Part shown: one piece after another, positions 1 to 6,358 of the stretch | Layout of the letters: every line of letters starts with the position of its first letter | Position numbering within the stretch: the first letter of the stretch is position 1 | Source: Hyphomonadaceae bacterium | GTDB taxonomy: Bacteria > Pseudomonadota > Alphaproteobacteria > Caulobacterales > Aquidulcibacteraceae | Length of the DNA stretch: 8,302 nt | Reading direction: 5' to 3' | Assembly (NCBI GenBank): GCA_003526465.1 | Contig: DPWD01000262.1 | Location: forward strand, 1-8,302 | Notes under the pieces: model-generated | The model's input: only the letters and a program-made list of their open reading frames with translations | What the model was told of the DNA's origin: nothing | Databases searched by the model: none | Position numbers and translations under genes: made by a program

Positions 1-242
1 TCGCGCCAGCGGAAGTCCAGCGGGCCACCGAACGCGAAACTGGATCGCGGCGCCCGCAACACGTTCTCCCAGGCCGACCATGGCGTCACCTGTTCCAGCC
101 CCAGATGCCCCGCATTGCCCCAGGACGCGGCGCGGCGCATGTCGCCCGGATCGATCAGCGCCGTCTGCACGCCGGCTTGTTGCAGCCTGAGCGCCGAGGC
201 CGCGCCAACGAACCCGCCGCCGATCACGAGAATGGATTTCAT
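1..242 (-). CDS. D-hydroxyproline dehydrogenase-like (DadA family) FAD oxidoreductase, N-terminal part only
   Basis: Partial gene reading leftward off the window edge; only the first 80 codons are present, starting at the CAT complement at 240-242. The product begins MKSILVIGGGFVGAASALRL, a Rossmann FAD-binding fold with G8xG10xxG13, and Asp31 sits at the usual ribose-binding end of the second strand. The stretch ASWGNAGHLGLEQVTP (residues 39-54) matches, from memory, the flavin-contacting region of D-amino-acid dehydrogenases of the DadA group. Family knowledge: relatives beside hydroxyproline epimerases oxidise cis-4-hydroxy-D-proline to pyrroline-4-hydroxy-2-carboxylate, the substrate of the next gene's product. 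The divergent placement against the deaminase/epimerase pair supports that role over general D-amino-acid oxidation, but the substrate is inferred. No clear Shine-Dalgarno precedes the start. Confidence 0.85.
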   Translation of the reverse strand, partial: MKSILVIGGGFVGAASALRLQQAGVQTALIDPGDMRRAASWGNAGHLGLEQVTPWSAWENVLRAPRSSFAFGGPLDFRWR

Positions 243-291
243 CGCGGCGATGGATCGTATAGGTTCGCCGCCTTGGCAAGCGAGGTATTGG
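243..291. promoter_or_regulatory. Divergent promoter region of the hydroxyproline genes
   Basis: This 49-base gap lies between divergent start codons, so it must hold promoters for both directions unless one gene is leaderless. I see no convincing -35/-10 pair on either strand. A perfect 13-base palindrome, CATCGC-g-GCGATG (240-252), covers the minus-strand start codon and could be an operator or chance. Confidence 0.35.
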
Positions 292-1191
292 ATGCAAGTT
301 GATTGGGCCGGCGTGTTTCCCGCGGCAACGACGCAATTCGCGGCCGACCTGTCGGTGGACATCGGCGCTACCCAGAAGGTCCAGGACAAGCTGGTGCGCG
401 AAGGCGTGCACGGGCTGATCATCATGGGCACGGTGGGGGAGAACAATTCGCTGGAGGCCGATGAGAAGCGCGCGGTGTTGAAGGCGGCGGTGGAAGCCGT
501 GGCTGGGCGCGTTCCTATCATCGCCGGCGTCTCGGAACTGGACACCAAGCGCGCGGCGGCGTTCGCGCGCGACGCCGAAAAGCTCGGCGCAGACGGCCTC
601 ATGGTGCTGCCGGCGATGGTCTATGTGCCGACCGAGGACGAATTGGTGTCCCACTTCCGGGCGGTGGCGCAGGCGACGAGCCTGCCGGTTATGTTGTACA
701 ACAACCCGCCCGCTTATCGCGTCAGCATCGGCGTCGAGGCGTTGAAGAAGCTTTCGGACCAAGACAACATCGTCTGCCTGAAAGAGAGCGCGCCTGACAC
801 GCGCCGCTTCACCGATCTCCTCAACGCGCTGGGGGATCGCTACCTTCTATTTGCGGGGCTGGACGATGTGGCGTTGGAAGGGTTGCTGCTGGGCGCGCGC
901 GGCTGGGTGTCGGGGCTCACCAACGCGTTCCCGAAGGAATCGTTAGCGCTCTATGCAGCAGCTCAACGCGGCGACCTCGCTACCGCGCTCGCGATCTATC
1001 GCTGGTTCATGCCCCTGTTGCACTTGGACGCCGAGCACGACCTGGTGCAGTCGATCAAGCTTGCAGAGCAAATCATGGGCCGTGGCAGCGAACGCGTGCG
1101 CCCGCCGCGCTATCCTCTCACCGGCGCCCGCCGCGCCGAAGTGAGCGCGCTGGTGGAGCGGGCCGCCGCGAGCCGACCCAAGCTAGGCTGA
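292..1191 (+). CDS. DapA-superfamily lyase, probable 1-pyrroline-4-hydroxy-2-carboxylate deaminase
   Basis: A 299-residue class I aldolase fold of normal family length. Visible DapA-family signatures are GTVGE (46-50, for GTTGE of dihydrodipicolinate synthase), the active-site tyrosine in MLYNNP (Tyr136), the Schiff-base lysine in CLKES (Lys164) and GWVSGLTNAFP (204-214). Family knowledge: this fold includes dihydrodipicolinate synthase, N-acetylneuraminate lyase, ketodeoxy-sugar dehydratases and the hydroxyproline-pathway deaminase, which converts pyrroline-4-hydroxy-2-carboxylate to alpha-ketoglutarate semialdehyde and ammonia. The neighbours, a D-Hyp dehydrogenase-like gene and a Hyp epimerase, make the deaminase the best assignment; sequence alone does not settle it. 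The start at 292 is preferred because MQVDWAGVFPA is where the family fold begins and AGCGAGG lies 6 bases upstream. In-frame ATGs at 250 and 115 would add non-family residues, and 115 would overlap the divergent gene. Confidence 0.85.
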   Translation: MQVDWAGVFPAATTQFAADLSVDIGATQKVQDKLVREGVHGLIIMGTVGENNSLEADEKRAVLKAAVEAVAGRVPIIAGVSELDTKRAAAFARDAEKLGADGLMVLPAMVYVPTEDELVSHFRAVAQATSLPVMLYNNPPAYRVSIGVEALKKLSDQDNIVCLKESAPDTRRFTDLLNALGDRYLLFAGLDDVALEGLLLGARGWVSGLTNAFPKESLALYAAAQRGDLATALAIYRWFMPLLHLDAEHDLVQSIKLAEQIMGRGSERVRPPRYPLTGARRAEVSALVERAAASRPKLG

Positions 1192-2192
1192 TGACCCGCC
1201 ATACCTTCCGCTGCATCGACGGCCACACCGCCGGCAATCCCGTGCGGCTCGTGATTGAAGGCGCGCCGGAACTTCGCGGCGCGACCATGAGCGAGAAACG
1301 CCAGGATCTTCTGGCGCGCTACGATTGGATCCGCACCGGGCTCTGCTTCGAGCCGCGCGGTCACGACATGATGAGCGGGGGCCTTCTCTACCCGCCGACC
1401 AATCCCGAAGCGGATATCGGCGTACTCTTCATCGAAACCAGCGGCTGCCTGCCGATGTGCGGGCATGGAACCATCGGCATTGTCACGTTCGGCTTGGAAG
1501 AGGGGTTGATCGAGCCGCGCACGCCCGGCCGCTTCGTCGCGGAAGTCCCCGCCGGTTTGATCGAGCTTTCGTATGTGCAAGAAGGCCCGCGCGTGCGCAG
1601 CGTCCGCATTCGCAATGTCACGTCTTATCTCGCGGCGGAGAACCTCGCCATCGACGTTCCAGGGTTCGGCCCGCTCCGCGTCGATGTCGCCTATGGCGGC
1701 AATTTCTACGCGATTGTTGAGCCGCAAGGCGCCTATCGTGGGCTCGACGCGCTGGGGGCGGCGGGCATTCTTTCGCTCTCGCCGGTTGTCCGGAGGCTCG
1801 TGCGCGAGAAATGCGAGCCTGTGCATCCCATCGATCCGAGCATCGAGGGCGTCTCCCATGTGCTCTGGGCCGACGCGCCCAAAGGCGAGGGCGCGCACGG
1901 GCGCAACGCAGTGTTTTACGGCGAGAAAGCCATTGACCGCAGCCCGTGCGGGACCGGCACCTCGGCGCGCATGGCGCACCTTCACGCCAAGGGAAGACTG
2001 CGCGTCGGCGATACGTTCGTGCACGAAAGCTATATCGGCAGCCGGTTCGTCGGGCGTGTGGAGGCTGAGGCCGAACTAGGCGGCGCGCGCGCGATCATTC
2101 CTTCGATCGAAGGCTCGGCCATCGCCACGGGCCGCAATGAGATTTGGATCGATGACGAGGATGTGTTCGCGCGCGGGTTCCAGGTAACTTAA
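1191..2192 (+). CDS. 4-hydroxyproline 2-epimerase (proline racemase family)
   Basis: A 333-residue cytoplasmic, cofactor-independent epimerase that interconverts trans-4-hydroxy-L-proline and cis-4-hydroxy-D-proline, the first step of hydroxyproline catabolism. The N-terminal motif CIDGHTAGNPVRLV resembles hydroxyproline epimerases more than proline racemases, which usually read SHTxGEP. Both catalytic cysteines are present: Cys90 in MCGHGT and Cys253 in DRSPCGTGTSARMA. The related trans-3-hydroxyproline dehydratases lack one of this pair, so they are disfavoured. Length is normal and both ends look complete. The start codon shares its A with the TGA stop of the preceding deaminase gene (TGATG), implying translational coupling and one operon. 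Proline racemase activity cannot be excluded from sequence. Confidence 0.92.
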   Translation: MTRHTFRCIDGHTAGNPVRLVIEGAPELRGATMSEKRQDLLARYDWIRTGLCFEPRGHDMMSGGLLYPPTNPEADIGVLFIETSGCLPMCGHGTIGIVTFGLEEGLIEPRTPGRFVAEVPAGLIELSYVQEGPRVRSVRIRNVTSYLAAENLAIDVPGFGPLRVDVAYGGNFYAIVEPQGAYRGLDALGAAGILSLSPVVRRLVREKCEPVHPIDPSIEGVSHVLWADAPKGEGAHGRNAVFYGEKAIDRSPCGTGTSARMAHLHAKGRLRVGDTFVHESYIGSRFVGRVEAEAELGGARAIIPSIEGSAIATGRNEIWIDDEDVFARGFQVT

Positions 2193-2207
2193 GCTCCATT
2201 CCGCAAC

Positions 2208-2255
2208 ACCACCCATCCCCGGACTTGCGCTTCGCGCACTCCGGGGATGGGTGGT
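2208..2255. repeat. Palindromic repeat copy 1 (nested hairpin)
   Basis: Perfect 16-base outer arms, ACCACCCATCCCCGGA (2208-2223) and TCCGGGGATGGGTGGT (2240-2255), enclose an inner hairpin TGCGC-ttc-GCGCA (2226-2238). It lies directly after the epimerase stop codon. Its arms match the outer arms of the composite repeat at 5506-5614, so it belongs to a dispersed REP-like family. No T-run follows, so it is not a classic intrinsic terminator, though it could stall transcription or protect the 3' end of the epimerase mRNA. Confidence 0.9.
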
Positions 2256-2330
2256 CAAGCGACACAGTCATGAAATCGATGGAGCTACGCGAGCAACGGC
2301 GCTAAGCAGGCACAAGGAACAAAAAGAACG

Positions 2331-2336
2331 GGGAGG
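2331..2336 (+). promoter_or_regulatory. Shine-Dalgarno of the permease-TIR gene, fixing a GTG start
   Basis: GGGAGG lies 5 bases before GTG 2342. It supports that GTG as the start. The next in-frame methionine is far inside the first transmembrane domain, so a later start is unlikely. Confidence 0.75.
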
Positions 2337-2341
2337 CAGGG

Positions 2342-3751
2342 GTGAAACTCAGCATCGGTGCAGCGACGGCTTGGCTCGCTTCGATCGTCGGCGGGCTGTT
2401 GACGCTGCTATCGCTGATCGCCGCGTGGTTCACCTTCACGCTGCTGCGCACCGCGCACAAGCGCGGGGAGTTGGCGCCCAAGCCGGAAGCGGTTGGCCTC
2501 GGCGCAGTCACCAATTTCTTCGACACGCTCGGCATCGGTTCCTTCGCACCGACCACTGCCTACATGAAATTGCGCAAGATGGCGCCGGATTCCTACTTTC
2601 CCGCTATCCTGAACGCCGGCCATGCGCTGCCCACGGTGGTGCAGGCGCTCGTGTTCATCACGCTTGTGCAGGTCGATCCCGTCCTGCTGCTTTCGTGTAT
2701 TGTTGCAGCGGTGGCGGGCGCCTTCATCGGCGCGCCGATCGTGCAGCGTTCGCCGGTGCGCCTGGTGCAAGGCATTGTCGGCGCGGCGCTGCTAATCGCG
2801 GCGCTGCTGTTCGCGGCCAAGAACCTCAACTGGCTGCCGCCCGGGGGCGATGCCTTGACGCTGCCGCCAACTTTGTTTGCGGCCGCCGTGGGCGCGCATT
2901 TCGTCATGGGTGTGTTGATGATGTTCGGCATCGGGCTTTATGCGCCGTCGCTGATCGTGCTTTCGCTGCTGGGGCTCAATCCGGCTGCCGCGTTCCCAAT
3001 CATGATGGGTTCGTGCGCATTCCTGATGCCGATCTCGAGTCTGCGCTTTGTGCGTTCCGATCGCATCGATCTGCGCGTCGTGCTGGGCATCGCGCTCGGG
3101 GGCATACCTGCCGTGCTGCTCGCTGCTTTCGTGGTGAAGTCGCTGCCGCTGGAGACCTTACGCTGGCTTGTGGTGGTGGTGGTGCTGTACGCGGCGATGC
3201 TGTTGCTGCGTTCGGCGTTTTCATCGACGGACGCTCCATCGCAGAACGTGCTGGTTGGCCCCCCCCCTTCCACGCGTCTTTTCACGCTCGAAATGAAACC
3301 TGAAACGTCGGCGGCTCGAAAGTCCAGCGTGCCATCACGAGACACGCCCATTGATGTGTTCATCTCGTACAAGCGTGAGGATGAGCCAATAGTTGAACTA
3401 TTGGTAAATGGTCTGAGGCAAGCAGGCATGCGCGTATGGTGGGACAAGGACATCCCACCTGCCGCACCGTGGGAAGCGACCATTGAGCAGGCGCTTCGCC
3501 ACGCGCATTGCGTCCTGGTCTGTTGGTCCAAAAAATCGACCGAAAGTGAGAATGTAAAGTCGGAAGCTCGTGATGCGAAGGGACGACAGCGCCTCGTTCA
3601 GGTCTACATTGATGAATGCAATGCTCCACTGTTTTTTGGCGAAAGACAGGGAGTAAGCCTCGTCGGCTGGGACGGTTCCGTGGGGGCGCAGGCGTTTGTT
3701 GGCGTATATGGTGCGGTCGCCGACCTTGTGCCGAAGGAGCCGCCAAGATGA
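2342..3751 (+). CDS. TauE/SafE-family membrane permease fused to a C-terminal TIR domain
   Basis: 469 residues, GTG start. Residues 1-292 are strongly hydrophobic, with roughly eight to ten membrane segments (for example 8-35, 84-110, 112-133, 140-159, 178-205, 244-266, 272-289) and the TauE-like stretch VTNFFDTLGIGSFAPTTAY (56-74). That family comprises permeases for sulfite, organosulfonates or other anions. A polar linker (293-335) follows, then a complete TIR domain (about 337-460): strand A DVFISY (338-343), BB loop WWDKDIPP (366-373), CWSKKS (394-399), VKSEA with Glu408 at the position of the NAD-cleaving glutamate of SARM1-type TIRs, and LVGWDG (440-445). Bacterial TIRs are often NADases or signal producers in phage defence. 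Activity here is inferred. The permease part averages about 66% GC and the TIR part about 53%. The junction contains nine C (3259-3267); one C fewer would split the product in two. The stop overlaps the next start (ATGA). Confidence 0.8.
   Translation: MKLSIGAATAWLASIVGGLLTLLSLIAAWFTFTLLRTAHKRGELAPKPEAVGLGAVTNFFDTLGIGSFAPTTAYMKLRKMAPDSYFPAILNAGHALPTVVQALVFITLVQVDPVLLLSCIVAAVAGAFIGAPIVQRSPVRLVQGIVGAALLIAALLFAAKNLNWLPPGGDALTLPPTLFAAAVGAHFVMGVLMMFGIGLYAPSLIVLSLLGLNPAAAFPIMMGSCAFLMPISSLRFVRSDRIDLRVVLGIALGGIPAVLLAAFVVKSLPLETLRWLVVVVVLYAAMLLLRSAFSSTDAPSQNVLVGPPPSTRLFTLEMKPETSAARKSSVPSRDTPIDVFISYKREDEPIVELLVNGLRQAGMRVWWDKDIPPAAPWEATIEQALRHAHCVLVCWSKKSTESENVKSEARDAKGRQRLVQVYIDECNAPLFFGERQGVSLVGWDGSVGAQAFVGVYGAVADLVPKEPPR
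3259..3267 (+). repeat. C9 homopolymer at the permease/TIR junction
   Basis: Nine consecutive C, encoding Gly-Pro-Pro-Pro, in the linker between the permease and TIR domains. With eight C the frame closes at TGA 3294-3296 (317-residue permease). With ten it closes at TGA 3301-3303 (320 residues). Only nine (or nine plus a multiple of three) gives the fusion. Such tracts are prone to slippage in cells and to sequencing error. Confidence 0.9.
3386..3404. repeat. Perfect 9-bp inverted repeat inside the TIR coding region
   Basis: CCAATAGTT-g-AACTATTGG, nine paired bases around a single central base, in a locally AT-rich stretch encoding the first helix of the TIR domain. It could be a protein-binding dyad, a cruciform or chance. 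Confidence 0.7.
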
Positions 3752-5499
3752 AGGTATTTCCCATTCTACTGGCGGTATTCGTTGGCATGGTTACGCCGGC
3801 TTTGGGCCAGACTGCTTCCCAGGATCTCTCGCAACTGCTCGAGGACGAGCGCGCCTTCGTTTATCGTGAGCAGCCGCTCACCGCCACCTACGAAGGCGTG
3901 TACGATTATGACAATCGCCTCGCTTCGGTGACGCCGGATGCCTATGCGCGCCAGCTTGAGGGAGACCGCGCGCTGCTCACTCGCTTGGCCGCGATCGATC
4001 GTGGCGCGTTGAGCGCGCAGGAGCAGGTCAGCGCCGATCTGTTCAGCTTTATGGTCGGCGAGCGAGTGCGCTTCGCGCCGTATCGGGAATGGCGCCTGCC
4101 GCTCAACAGCGACAGCGGCTTTCATACCGAAATCCTGCAGCTCCATAACGCGCACAGCCCGCGCACAACTCACGACTACGAAACCTACATCGCCCGGCTC
4201 AACGACGTGCCGCGCTATTTCCGCGAGCACATCGCCAATATGCGCATAGGGGTGCGCGATGGTTTCACATTGCCGGCGGAGATCGTTGGCGGCGTCGGTC
4301 AGGTGGTGGCGGGCATGCGCTTTACGCGGCCGGAGGATACCCCGCTTTGGGCGCCGTTCGCGGATTTCCCAACCGTCGTGCCGGAGAGCGAGCGCGCGGA
4401 CCTGCACGCCGCCGGCCGCGCCGCTATCGCGAACGCGGTCATGCCGGCGTTCGAGGAGTTTCGCACCTTCTTCGAAACCGAATACGCGCCGCGCGCGCGC
4501 CGCACCGTCGCTGCATCGGCGTTGCCCAACGGGCGCGCTTATTACGCCGATCTGGTGCGCTATTACACGACGCTGCCTGACGCCACGCCGCAAGTCATTC
4601 ACCGCACCGGCCTTGCGGAAGTCGCGCGCATCCGCGCCGAGATGGAGGCGATCGTGCGCGAAGTGGGCTTTCAAGGCTCGTTCGCGGAATTCCTGACCTT
4701 CCTGCGCACCGATCCGCAATTCTACGCCACCACGCCCGAGCAGCTCTTGCGCGAGGCCGCCTGGATCACACGTGAGATTGACGGCCAGATGCCGCGCTTC
4801 TTCGGCAACATCCCGCGCACGCCCTACACCGTGCGGCCGGTCCCCGCCGCGCTCGCGCCAAACTATACAGGCGGTCGCTACAATCCCGGCCCCGCGGGCG
4901 GCGCGGGCGAGTACTGGGTCAACACTTACGCGCTGCAGAACCGCCCGCTCTACGTGTTGCCGTCACTGACGTTGCACGAGGCAGCGCCCGGTCACCACAC
5001 GCAAGGCGCGCTCGCGCGCGAACTCACTGGGCTGCCGCGGTTCCGGCAAAATTTCTATCCGCATGCGTTCGGCGAAGGCTGGGGGCTTTATTCCGAGAAG
5101 CTCGGCGAAGAGATGGGCGTTTATCACACGCCGTATCAACGTTTTGGCCGCCTGACCTACGAGATGTGGCGCGCCTGCCGGCTGGTGGTGGACACTGGCA
5201 TGCACTCGATGGGCTGGCCGCGCCAGCGCGCGCTCGATTTCATGGCCGCAAACACCGCGCTCTCAACCCACGAAGTGCGCACCGAGATCGACCGTTACAT
5301 CGCTTGGCCAGGCCAGGCGCTCGCGTACAAAACCGGCGAGATGCGGATCATTGCATTGCGCCAGCGCGCGGAAACGGCGCTGGGCGAACGCTTCGACATT
5401 CGCGCGTTTCACGATGCGTTGCTGGGAAGCGGGGGCGTCACGCTCCCGGTGCTGGAACGGCAGATCGATGCGTACATTGCGGCGGCGGGAGGGGGATAG
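3748..5499 (+). CDS. DUF885 family protein, secreted zinc-peptidase-like
   Basis: 583 residues, normal for the family. The start at ATG 3748 gives a signal peptide (hydrophobic FPILLAVFVGMVTPALG, likely cut before Gln21 and not a lipobox), so the protein should be periplasmic or exported. A longer in-frame opening upstream would lie inside the TIR gene and is rejected. The C-terminal half has the gluzincin-like HEAAPGHH (410-417, with His410, Glu411 and His416/417 as probable metal and catalytic residues) and HAFGEGWGLYSEKLGEE (439-455), where Glu443 could be the third ligand. TYEMWRACRLVVDTGMH (470-486) and YIAWPGQALAYKTGE (517-531) are further family-like blocks. Peptidase activity is inferred; DUF885 proteins are poorly characterised. 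The ATG overlaps the TIR stop by 4 bases, so translation is probably coupled. The gene returns to high GC, like the permease. Confidence 0.9.
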   Translation: MKVFPILLAVFVGMVTPALGQTASQDLSQLLEDERAFVYREQPLTATYEGVYDYDNRLASVTPDAYARQLEGDRALLTRLAAIDRGALSAQEQVSADLFSFMVGERVRFAPYREWRLPLNSDSGFHTEILQLHNAHSPRTTHDYETYIARLNDVPRYFREHIANMRIGVRDGFTLPAEIVGGVGQVVAGMRFTRPEDTPLWAPFADFPTVVPESERADLHAAGRAAIANAVMPAFEEFRTFFETEYAPRARRTVAASALPNGRAYYADLVRYYTTLPDATPQVIHRTGLAEVARIRAEMEAIVREVGFQGSFAEFLTFLRTDPQFYATTPEQLLREAAWITREIDGQMPRFFGNIPRTPYTVRPVPAALAPNYTGGRYNPGPAGGAGEYWVNTYALQNRPLYVLPSLTLHEAAPGHHTQGALARELTGLPRFRQNFYPHAFGEGWGLYSEKLGEEMGVYHTPYQRFGRLTYEMWRACRLVVDTGMHSMGWPRQRALDFMAANTALSTHEVRTEIDRYIAWPGQALAYKTGEMRIIALRQRAETALGERFDIRAFHDALLGSGGVTLPVLERQIDAYIAAAGGG

Positions 5500-5622
5500 A
5501 ACTCACCACCCATTCCCGGATTGCGCGAAGCGCAAGTCCGGGACCCAAGACCGCGATCGGTTCGTGATTATGAGCCCCGGACCGAATGCTGCGCATTCGT
5601 CCGGGGATGGGTGGGTGACCGC
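5500..5622. repeat. Palindromic repeat copy 2 (composite, two hairpins in one outer stem)
   Basis: Fills the gap between two convergent genes. Outer arms CCACCCAT (5506-5513) and ATGGGTGG (5607-5614) match those of copy 1. Inside are two hairpins. One is TCCCGGA-TTGCGC (5514-5526) against GCGCAA-g-TCCGGGA (5530-5543). The other is CCCCGGA-c-CGAATGC (5575-5589) against GCATTCG-TCCGGGG (5593-5606), with a TGC loop. A 31-base spacer (5544-5574) separates them. The layout resembles paired REP units (BIME-like). It may end transcription from both sides, although no T-run is present. Confidence 0.9.
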
Positions 5623-6357
5623 TCACCCCTTCACCAATTCCAGCATCGCCTTCGCCGCCGCCGGGTTGCGCTCCTTGGCGCCGGAGATGAAGTACAAGAA
5701 CACATCGCCGGATTTCTCCCAGCCGCGCGCTGTTTTCAGCCATTTCTTCAGGGCAGGCTTGGGATAGCCCGTGGGTTCGTCGGCCTGCGTCAATTCCAGC
5801 CGCGCATACGCGAAATCGGCGGTGGGCTCGACAATCAGCGGATGCTTCTCCGACTCTACTGTCACAATCGCGATGTTTCGCGCGCGCGCCAAGTCCATGA
5901 ATTCAGCGCACGCGAAACTCTCATGGCGCACTTCGATGGCGTGACGCAGCGTGAGCTTGCCGAGTTTCTCCGGCAGCAGATCGAAATAGGCGCCCATCTC
6001 GGCGGCGTCGTACTTCTTGTACGGCGCCATTTGCCAGAAGATCGGCCCGAGCTTGCCGCCAAGCTCGCCGACCCCGCTATTGAAGAACCATTCGATCGAC
6101 TGCGCCGCCTCACGCAAATCCTTGCGCTGCACCGCCGCGCGCGGCGCTTTCACGGAGAACATGAAATCGTCCGGCGTCGCGGCGGCCCATTTCTTGAACG
6201 AGGCCGCGCTTTGCGTGCGGTAGAAGGTGGCGTTGATCTCGATGGCGGTGACCTGGCGGCTGGCGTATTCGAGCTCTTTCGTGGCAGGCACGTCCGTGGG
6301 ATAGAACGTTTCGCGCCACGGCTCGTACGACCAGCCGCCGATGCCGACGCGGATCAT
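5623..6357 (-). CDS. DUF72 (YecE-like) family protein
   Basis: 244 residues, typical family length. It begins IRVGIGGWSYEPW and carries family-typical blocks: AIEINATFYRTQS (38-50), FMFSVKAPRA (65-74), LGPIFWQMAP (103-112), AIEVRHESF (140-148) and VFLYFISGAKERNP (219-232). DUF72 proteins form a TIM-barrel-like fold and lack a firmly established biochemical role; the acidic and aromatic motifs suggest a ligand pocket. The start at 6357 is chosen because the family fold begins at MIRVG and a GGGCGGG tract lies just upstream; the frame stays open further upstream but there overlaps the crotonase gene. Its ATG lies one base after the crotonase stop (TGAgATG), so the two are probably co-transcribed and translationally coupled. 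No functional link between them is evident. Confidence 0.9.
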   Translation of the reverse strand: MIRVGIGGWSYEPWRETFYPTDVPATKELEYASRQVTAIEINATFYRTQSAASFKKWAAATPDDFMFSVKAPRAAVQRKDLREAAQSIEWFFNSGVGELGGKLGPIFWQMAPYKKYDAAEMGAYFDLLPEKLGKLTLRHAIEVRHESFACAEFMDLARARNIAIVTVESEKHPLIVEPTADFAYARLELTQADEPTGYPKPALKKWLKTARGWEKSGDVFLYFISGAKERNPAAAKAMLELVKG

Positions 6358-6358
6358 C

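Larger units (their letters stand above)
2193..2341. other. Intergenic gap between the hydroxyproline operon and the permease-TIR gene
   Basis: 149 bases without a supported gene. The left part is filled by a nested palindromic repeat (2208-2255). The rest (about 2256-2330) is moderately A-rich just before a strong ribosome-binding site. The promoter of the downstream genes may lie here, but I find no good -35/-10 pair. An 11-codon ATG frame at 2270-2305 has no ribosome-binding site and is not called. Confidence 0.6.

Noticed and set aside
115..291. Longer N-terminus for the deaminase from ATG 115 or ATG 250
   Set aside because: The extra residues do not resemble the family. The 115 start would overlap the divergent flavoprotein gene, and ATG 292 has the better ribosome-binding site.
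1110..2024. 304-codon open frame on the minus strand
   Set aside because: It lies opposite the epimerase, and its arginine/alanine-rich product with no family motif is a shadow of high-GC coding.
2208..2255. Hairpin as an intrinsic terminator
   Set aside because: The stem is strong but no T-run follows on either strand, and the arms recur at 5506-5614, so a repeat element explains it better.
2270..2305. 11-codon ATG frame as a leader peptide
   Set aside because: No ribosome-binding site, no codon run typical of attenuation, and no following terminator/antiterminator pair.
2251..3303. 350-codon plus-strand frame overlapping the permease
   Set aside because: Arg/Ala/His-rich translation without membrane segments; it matters only as the frame entered if the C tract gains one base.
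2342..3751. Thoeris, CBASS or other named TIR defence system
   Set aside because: No ThsA, cyclase, STING, SAVED, Argonaute or other partner is present in the window, so no named system can be supported.
3766..4719. 317-codon minus-strand frame
   Set aside because: Antisense to the DUF885 gene, no recognisable motif or ribosome-binding site.
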